Part shown: positions 58,901 to 64,000 of the stretch, piece after piece
How positions within the stretch are numbered: position 1 is the first letter of the stretch
Layout: the number at the start of each line of letters is the position of its first letter
Source of the DNA: Lachnospiraceae bacterium
GTDB lineage: Bacteria > Bacillota > Clostridia > Lachnospirales > Lachnospiraceae
DNA: 64,000 nucleotides
Direction: 5' to 3'
Assembly (NCBI GenBank): GCA_021769135.1
Contig: JAETTM010000005.1
Coordinates: 1 to 64,000, forward strand
Notes under the pieces: generated by a model
What the model was told of the DNA's origin: nothing
The model's database searches: none
What the model saw: the letters and a program-made list of their open reading frames with translations, nothing else
Translations under genes and position numbers: made by a program

Positions 58901-59382
58901 TAATACCGGCGGCGCTGCTGTATTATCATGTGGCGGATCCGGTGGTGAAATTTGACGGGGAGATGAGCCCGGAGGAATTGGACGTGCAGTTGAAGAAAGA
59001 ACTGCGGATGACAGGGATTGTAAATGACGATGATTCGGTTATCTCCTATCTGGACAGGGAGTTCGTGGAGGAATCGGATATTTTGCCGTTGGAGAGGAAG
59101 AAGGACGGTTCGCTGAGCGCCAGGTCCAGCGTGGTGAGCGAAGAGGAAATACAGGAAATCTCCCGGTATGTGAATTTGAAGATAAGGGAAATCGGCTCTG
59201 AAATACTGGAAGGAAAGATTGATGTGAACCCGTACAGGCAGGGGGCGGAGACGGCCTGCGATTATTGCAGCTTTCAGTCGGTATGCGGATTTGACGGAAG
59301 GATTCCGGGGTACAGCTATCGGGAATTGGAAGCGCTGAAAGAGGATGAGGCGATGCAGTTGATATCATCGAACAAATGCTAG
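55957..59382 (+). CDS. addB: helicase-exonuclease AddAB, AddB subunit
   Basis: LRFYFGASGAGKSTKLHNEI; C-terminal nuclease GRIDRIDTYEKDGNVYVKIIDYKSG and CDYCSFQSVCGFD Fe-S cysteines. Confidence 0.95.
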   Translation: MDVGMELRFYFGASGAGKSTKLHNEIVRRSMEEPKTNFLVIVPDQFTMQTQMDLVKAHPKKGIMNIDVLSFGRLSHRILEEVGGDGRTVLDDTGKSLVLRKVAENISEEMPVIGGNLGKIGYIHEVKSALSEFMQYGIGIKELDELTEFAKKRGALYHKLKDLGVLYRNFLQFIQEKYITTEETLDMLCRLLPQSELVRNSVVAFDGFTGFTPVQNRLIQRIMCLAKEVIVTAVMEGGEKNPYAQGGEQQLFYLSKKTASDLIKLAKEENVPRGKDIFIRPKELPRFAGNREMQHLEKYLFRYPAKPYNGENKALHLLEASSPREEVRQICIKIRELTRKGDYCYRDFAIVAGNLETYASHVEAEAEKFGIPVYMDYTKGILLNPFIEYIRSAWKLVTDNFTYESVFHYLRSGLTGFDREDTDKLENYVMACGISGKKKWSSLFTALPGGMEEEELAALNEMRQKMMEQLSPLLEKGMETAGEKIRALYYFITRNQVQEKLAVYERMFEGEGDMSRAREYGQIYRLVMDLLDQIESLLSGEKMGRKEFADILDAGFGEIQVGTIPQNVDRVVTGDIERTRLREIKVLFFVGVNDGNIPKNAGGGGIISDIDREFLKESSYELAPSPRQQMYIQRLYLYMNMTKPSEQLYLSYSKVNNEGKSVRPAYLIDTIKKLFPELSVERPEQREFEEQIESKRAGLDYFTGLLREYAAGMLSGEEEKRFFTLYHLYHGDEEYREEMERLVDGAFIRYKGKPLGKEIAHLLYGQQLLSSVSRLEKYASCAYAHFLQYGLSLKEREEYGFEAVDMGNVFHGVLENFAGKLQERGYSWFDFEEEAGERILDETMEEYAAAYGETVLYSSARNEYAIERMKRILKRAVHTLQYQLKKGSFIPENVEVSFTLAEDLESVNIALSKEEKMKLRGRIDRIDTYEKDGNVYVKIIDYKSGNKKFQLAALYYGLQLQLVVYMNAAVEIERQRNPGKKVIPAALLYYHVADPVVKFDGEMSPEELDVQLKKELRMTGIVNDDDSVISYLDREFVEESDILPLERKKDGSLSARSSVVSEEEIQEISRYVNLKIREIGSEILEGKIDVNPYRQGAETACDYCSFQSVCGFDGRIPGYSYRELEALKEDEAMQLISSNKC

Positions 59383-59446
59383 AACGCTGGCACGCGAAGC
59401 AGCAGAGAAAAATGCGGCTGAGTTTGGATGGAAGCGCCACACGGAA

Positions 59447-62400
59447 ATGAGGTTTTATATGGGAGTGAAATACACGCCACAACAGCAGCAGGTAATCGAT
59501 ACCAGGGGATGCAATCTTCTTGTGTCGGCGGCGGCCGGTTCGGGGAAAACGGCTGTCCTTACGGAGCGCATCGTAAAAATGATAAGCGATGAGACAAAGC
59601 CGGTAGATATCGACCGGCTGCTCGTAGTGACCTTTACCAATGCGGCTGCGGCAGAAATGAGGGAGAGAATCGGGGAAGCGATTGGGAAAAGGCTGGAAGC
59701 GCAGCCGGATAACGAGCATCTGCAAAAGCAGGCTACCCTGGTGCATAATGCCCAGATTACAACGATTGATAGTTTCTGTATGTTTGTGATTCGGAATAAT
59801 TTCAACGATATCGGGCTGGACCCGGGATTCCGCGTGGCGGATGAAGGGGAGTTAAAGCTGTTAAAGCAGGATGTAATGAAAGAACTGTTGGAGGAAAGGT
59901 TTGCCGGGCGTGATGAGGACTTTTTGCATTGCGTGGAATACTTTAGCACGGGAAACCGGGATGATGCCATTGAGGGGCATATTTTGAAGCTTTATCAGTT
60001 CGCGGAAAGCAACCCCTGGCCGGAAGAGTGGCTGGAAGAGAGGAAAGGGGATTACGGAATCAGGGATTTGGATGAACTGGAAAGGGCAAAGTTCGTCCGG
60101 TTCGGGCTGGAACAGGCGGGGAGGATGGCCGAAGACTGTCTGTTGAGGATGGAAGACTGCATTAAAATATGCCAACAGCCGGACGGCCCTTATATGTATG
60201 GGGAAATATTGGAAAAAGAGGCCGAAGCCTTACAGAAGCTGACCGGGGTGAAAAGATACGGGGAAGGCTATGCCCTTTTTCAGGGGATGACTTTCGGCAG
60301 GCTGCCATCAAAAAAAGACAGCTCCGTTTCTGCGCAAAAGCGGGAAATGGTACAGGAAATCCGCAAAGGGATCAAAGGAACAATAAAAAATATCTGCGGG
60401 AAATTTTTCCCTGCCCCTCCGGAAACGGCGCTGGAATATATAAAAGGCAGCAGCGGCGCGGTGCGCACGCTGATTGATTTGACGCTGGCATTCAAGGAAG
60501 CTTTGGACAGGAAGAAGAGGGAAAGCAATATTATCGATTTTTCGGATATGGAGCATCTGGCCTTGTCCATATTGGTGAGGAAGACGGAAGGGAACAGGGA
60601 ATTAAAATCTTATGTGCCCAGCCCGGCGGCCCTGGATTACCGGGAATATTTTGAAGAAATTTTAATCGACGAATATCAGGACAGCAATCTGGTGCAGGAG
60701 ATGATTCTGGAAAGCATTTCCGGGGAGGAAAACGGGAAATTCAACCGTTTCATGGTGGGGGATGTGAAGCAGAGTATCTACAAATTCCGCCTGGCCAGGC
60801 CGGAAATTTTCATGGAAAAATATGAAGAATACGGAAAAGAAAAGGCGGAAAACGGAAAAGAAAAAGCAGAAAACGGGAACGAAAGGGCAAAAAAAAGGCG
60901 GATAGATTTGCACAAAAATTTCCGCAGCAGACAGGAAGTGCTGGATAGCGTGAACTTTATCTTTTCCCGCATTATGGGGAAACGCCTGGGGGGCATAGAG
61001 TATGATGAAGATGCGGCGCTTTATCCGGGAGCCTCATATCCTGCGCACGGGGAAGAGGGGGGAAAATCGCCTAACTGCACGGAACTGCTGCTGATTCGGA
61101 AGGAAGCGGAAGAAGAGAACGGGGAAGGCGGCGGAGCCGGGCCAGGGCAGCAGGAGGGAAAGAAATTGTCGGACAGGCAGCGGGAGGCATATGCGGTTGC
61201 AAAGCGAATTAAAGAGCTGGCAGGGCATTTCCTGGTGACGGACAAAGAGAGCGGGGAACTGCGAAAGGCATCTTATAAAGATATTGTAATTTTGCTGCGC
61301 ACCAATGCGGGTTGGGATGAAGACTTTAAGAGCATCCTGAAAGAGGAAGGGATTCCATCCCATGTCCTCTCAAGGACAGGATATTTTGCGGCGAAAGAAA
61401 TCCGCGTGTTGCTGCAATTATTGCGGGTATTGGATAACCCCAATCAGGATATCCCACTTTTCGGCGTACTGCAATCCTTTTTCGGCGGTTTTACCGATGA
61501 GGAAACGGCATATATCAGAGGGATAGCGGAGGACAGGAAGAAGAGCCTGTATTTTTGCCTGAAGGAGGGAGTGAAGGAAGAAGGCAGAGCGGGAAGGGAA
61601 GGAGAAACAGAGGAGCGTAGAGAAGAGGAAAATGGCGAACCTAAATTGAAAAAAGGGCTGAAAGAAAAAATATCCGCCTTTCTTAATTTTCTGGATGAAT
61701 ATAGGGATAAGACGGTATATTTGCCGATTCATGATTTGCTTCAGGATATAATCACCCGGACCGGCTATGGGAACTATGTGGCGGCGCTGCCCGGAGGGAG
61801 CCAAAGGCAGGCCAATGTGCAGATGCTTCTGGAAAAAGCATCGGCTTTCCAGCAGACCAGCTATTATGGGCTGTTTCATTTTGTACGCTACATGGAACAG
61901 CTGGAAAAATATGATGTGGATTATGGGGAAGCCAACATTCTGGATGAAAATGCGGATGTAGTGAGGATTATGAGCATCCATAAGAGCAAAGGGCTGGAAT
62001 TTCCGATTTGTTTTGTATGCGGCCTTGCCAAAAAGTTCAATATGCAGGATATGAACGGGAAAATGATTGCGGATGTGGGCATGGGCATCGGCGTGGATTA
62101 TGTGGACGTGGAGCATAGGTTGCAGGGGAAGACGCTTAGAAAAAATATGATTGGCGAGAAAATGCGCCTGGATAACCTGGGGGAAGAACTGCGCGTTCTT
62201 TATGTGGCATTGACCCGCGCCAGGGAAAAGCTGATTATGACAGGCATCATTGACAAACCGGAAAAGAAGCTGGCCATGCTGCTTCCCGTAGCGGGCCGGG
62301 GAAACGGGCAGCTGGCTTATGGGGAATTGGCGGGGGCGGGGAATTATCTTGACTTTCTACTGCCTGCCCTTTGCGTGCATGAGGGATTTGCGCCCCTTTG

Positions 62401-63334
62401 GAATACCTGCGGGCTGGAAGCTCCGGAGAACGGACGGAACAGGGGAGAAGAAACGGCAGAAAATGGCATTGGAGGAAAAGAAGAAAGATGGGATGGCTGG
62501 GAAGGGCAGATGGAAATAAAAATCCTTGGGGAAGAGGATTTCCTGGCGGCAGATATCAAAGAGCAGATAGCGGCGGAAGGAGCAAGGAACAGGCTGGAAC
62601 GCTCCGATGCGTTGACCGATACGGACAGCGAGCTTATGACCCGTATGTCGGAAAAATTTGCCCATCCGTATAAACATGGCAATCTTGCGGATTTATATAC
62701 GAAGACAACGGTGTCGGAATTGAAGAAGGCCGGACAGGAAGAGGAGCAGGACTTTTCTTTCCGGCTATACGAAGAGGAAACGGTCATTCCGTATATCCCC
62801 AAGTTTATGAGGGAAGAAGAAAGCATTGGAGGGGCAGGAAGGGGAACCGCTTTCCATAAGGTGATGGAACAGATGGACTTTGGGGCGGATGCGGAGCCGG
62901 TAGAAGCGCAGATTGAGAGGTTATGGCGGGAAGGGATGCTGAGCGAGGAACACAGGCAGGCCTTATCGATTCCGGCCATTAAAAAGTTCCTTTCTACGAA
63001 TTTGGCAAGGCGTATGGCAGCGGCGGAAAAGAAGGGGCGCCTTTACCGGGAACAGCCATTTGTATTGGGGCTTCCGGCAGAGGAACTGAACGAAAAATTC
63101 CCTTCCGATGAACTGGTGCTCATTCAGGGAATTATCGACGTTTACTTTGAGGAGGACGGGGAAATTGTAGTGGCGGATTACAAGACGGACAGGGTGGACT
63201 CCGGGGAAGAACTGGCGCAAAAATACGAAAAGCAGCTGGAATATTACGCCAGAGCAGTAAACCGCCTTACCGGCAAAAAAGTGAAGCAAAAAATTATTTA
63301 TTCCTTTAGACTTCATAAAGAAATTGTGTTATGA
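59447..63334 (+). CDS. addA: helicase-exonuclease AddAB, AddA subunit
   Basis: YTPQQQQVIDTRGCNLLVSAAAGSGKTAVLTERIV; EILIDEYQDSNLVQE; C-terminal QGIIDVYFEEDGEIVVADYKTD. Confidence 0.97.
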   Translation: MRFYMGVKYTPQQQQVIDTRGCNLLVSAAAGSGKTAVLTERIVKMISDETKPVDIDRLLVVTFTNAAAAEMRERIGEAIGKRLEAQPDNEHLQKQATLVHNAQITTIDSFCMFVIRNNFNDIGLDPGFRVADEGELKLLKQDVMKELLEERFAGRDEDFLHCVEYFSTGNRDDAIEGHILKLYQFAESNPWPEEWLEERKGDYGIRDLDELERAKFVRFGLEQAGRMAEDCLLRMEDCIKICQQPDGPYMYGEILEKEAEALQKLTGVKRYGEGYALFQGMTFGRLPSKKDSSVSAQKREMVQEIRKGIKGTIKNICGKFFPAPPETALEYIKGSSGAVRTLIDLTLAFKEALDRKKRESNIIDFSDMEHLALSILVRKTEGNRELKSYVPSPAALDYREYFEEILIDEYQDSNLVQEMILESISGEENGKFNRFMVGDVKQSIYKFRLARPEIFMEKYEEYGKEKAENGKEKAENGNERAKKRRIDLHKNFRSRQEVLDSVNFIFSRIMGKRLGGIEYDEDAALYPGASYPAHGEEGGKSPNCTELLLIRKEAEEENGEGGGAGPGQQEGKKLSDRQREAYAVAKRIKELAGHFLVTDKESGELRKASYKDIVILLRTNAGWDEDFKSILKEEGIPSHVLSRTGYFAAKEIRVLLQLLRVLDNPNQDIPLFGVLQSFFGGFTDEETAYIRGIAEDRKKSLYFCLKEGVKEEGRAGREGETEERREEENGEPKLKKGLKEKISAFLNFLDEYRDKTVYLPIHDLLQDIITRTGYGNYVAALPGGSQRQANVQMLLEKASAFQQTSYYGLFHFVRYMEQLEKYDVDYGEANILDENADVVRIMSIHKSKGLEFPICFVCGLAKKFNMQDMNGKMIADVGMGIGVDYVDVEHRLQGKTLRKNMIGEKMRLDNLGEELRVLYVALTRAREKLIMTGIIDKPEKKLAMLLPVAGRGNGQLAYGELAGAGNYLDFLLPALCVHEGFAPLWNTCGLEAPENGRNRGEETAENGIGGKEERWDGWEGQMEIKILGEEDFLAADIKEQIAAEGARNRLERSDALTDTDSELMTRMSEKFAHPYKHGNLADLYTKTTVSELKKAGQEEEQDFSFRLYEEETVIPYIPKFMREEESIGGAGRGTAFHKVMEQMDFGADAEPVEAQIERLWREGMLSEEHRQALSIPAIKKFLSTNLARRMAAAEKKGRLYREQPFVLGLPAEELNEKFPSDELVLIQGIIDVYFEEDGEIVVADYKTDRVDSGEELAQKYEKQLEYYARAVNRLTGKKVKQKIIYSFRLHKEIVL

Positions 63335-63343
63335 TGATTTTTC

Positions 63344-63384
63344 AAAAGCCGGAAACGCTGTATTTACAAGGGTTTCCGGCTTTT
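63344..63384. terminator. terminator of addBA
   Basis: AAAAGCCGGAAAC...GTTTCCGGCTTTT. Confidence 0.88.
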
Positions 63385-63407
63385 CTTGTTTCTAATTTGT
63401 TACTAGT

Positions 63408-64000
63408 TTAGGGTAAAAGTTCAACCGTTTCCCGCAGCTGTTCCAGGGTTTTGTGATTATATACCCTGTTCCCCACGTCCTTTGACTTATGGCCCATCAG
63501 CAGGTCAATGCACTTCCTGTTCCCACCAGCATTGTCAAGGTTCGTTTCAAAAGTGTGCCTTGCTTCATGGGGCGTTTTATCGGCACCGATTTTTTGCATG
63601 ACTTCATTCCAGAACGTGTAATATTTTGATTGCGACAGCTTTTTCCCCTGATAGGTAAACAGGTACGGCCCGCCCTGCTGGATACGATTTTCCACAAAGG
63701 GCCATATCCGGGTATGGATGGGTACAATGCGCCCTTTACCTGATGCCGTTTTCACGCCGCCTTGAAGGTAACGTTCAGCCACGTTCACCTGTTCAAGTTT
63801 CATGTTCAGTAGTTCAGTAAGCCGAAAACCGGTATAAATGTAAATCAGCACCGTATCCACCCATTCTTGATTGGATATCTTCCATAAAGCGTCTATCTGT
63901 TCCGGCGTGAATGGCTCCCTTTTCGTATCCGGGATAGGTGGGGCCGTAGTCAGCTGTGAATACATTTTGTCAATGATATCCAGTTCAAAAGCGAAACGGT
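63408..64000 (-). CDS. tyrosine recombinase/integrase, C-terminal part; gene continues beyond the window edge
   Basis: TGFRLTELL...TPHEARHTFETNLDNAG...LLMGHKSKDVGNRVYNH (R-HxxR-H-Y); frame stays open to 64000 (RFAFELDIIDKMYSQL). Confidence 0.92.
   Translation of the reverse strand, partial: RFAFELDIIDKMYSQLTTAPPIPDTKREPFTPEQIDALWKISNQEWVDTVLIYIYTGFRLTELLNMKLEQVNVAERYLQGGVKTASGKGRIVPIHTRIWPFVENRIQQGGPYLFTYQGKKLSQSKYYTFWNEVMQKIGADKTPHEARHTFETNLDNAGGNRKCIDLLMGHKSKDVGNRVYNHKTLEQLRETVELLP

Overview
A 64 kb low-GC Firmicutes (Lachnospiraceae-like) chromosomal segment, mostly coding on the + strand. Left to right: (i) a scar of truncated conjugative-element genes and an XRE regulator with an in-frame stop (1-1.3 kb); (ii) a myo-inositol (iol) operon with a LacI-type regulator and an Fe-alcohol dehydrogenase (1.7-10 kb); (iii) an accessory stretch with a lipoprotein, GNAT, MerR/TipA-like regulator, YgjP-type metalloprotease, sce7726-like putative nuclease, decayed ORFs, Fe-S aldo/keto reductase, esterase, a lipoprotein-type serpin and a membrane NERD/zinc-ribbon protein (10-20 kb); (iv) sugar-catabolic genes: DUF4867, FucI-like isomerase, XylB-like kinase, PfkB kinase, class II aldolase, GatZ/KbaZ-like, AgaS-like SIS protein, mannose-family PTS IIA/IIB/IIC/IID, AraC regulator, HAD phosphatase (20-34 kb); (v) housekeeping genes: ACT protein, homoserine dehydrogenase, PGAM-like enzyme, aspartate kinase, guaB, glnS, MocR, uracil permease, phosphohexomutase, CZB chemoreceptor, addB/addA (34-63 kb); (vi) a tyrosine integrase running off the right edge. 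The strongest non-genic signal is a dispersed family of small palindromic elements (ends GTAACAGTT / AACTGTTAC, GAAA loop in the 32-bp form). At least six copies are present. Three are flanked by exact 8-bp direct repeats and two by 7/8 repeats, which marks them as miniature transposable elements. One copy carries a compensatory base-pair change. Other signals are a repeat that carries the ribosome-binding site upstream of three unrelated genes, and a potential pseudoknot between iolB and the Fe-ADH gene. All family assignments come from reading the translations; no searches were run.
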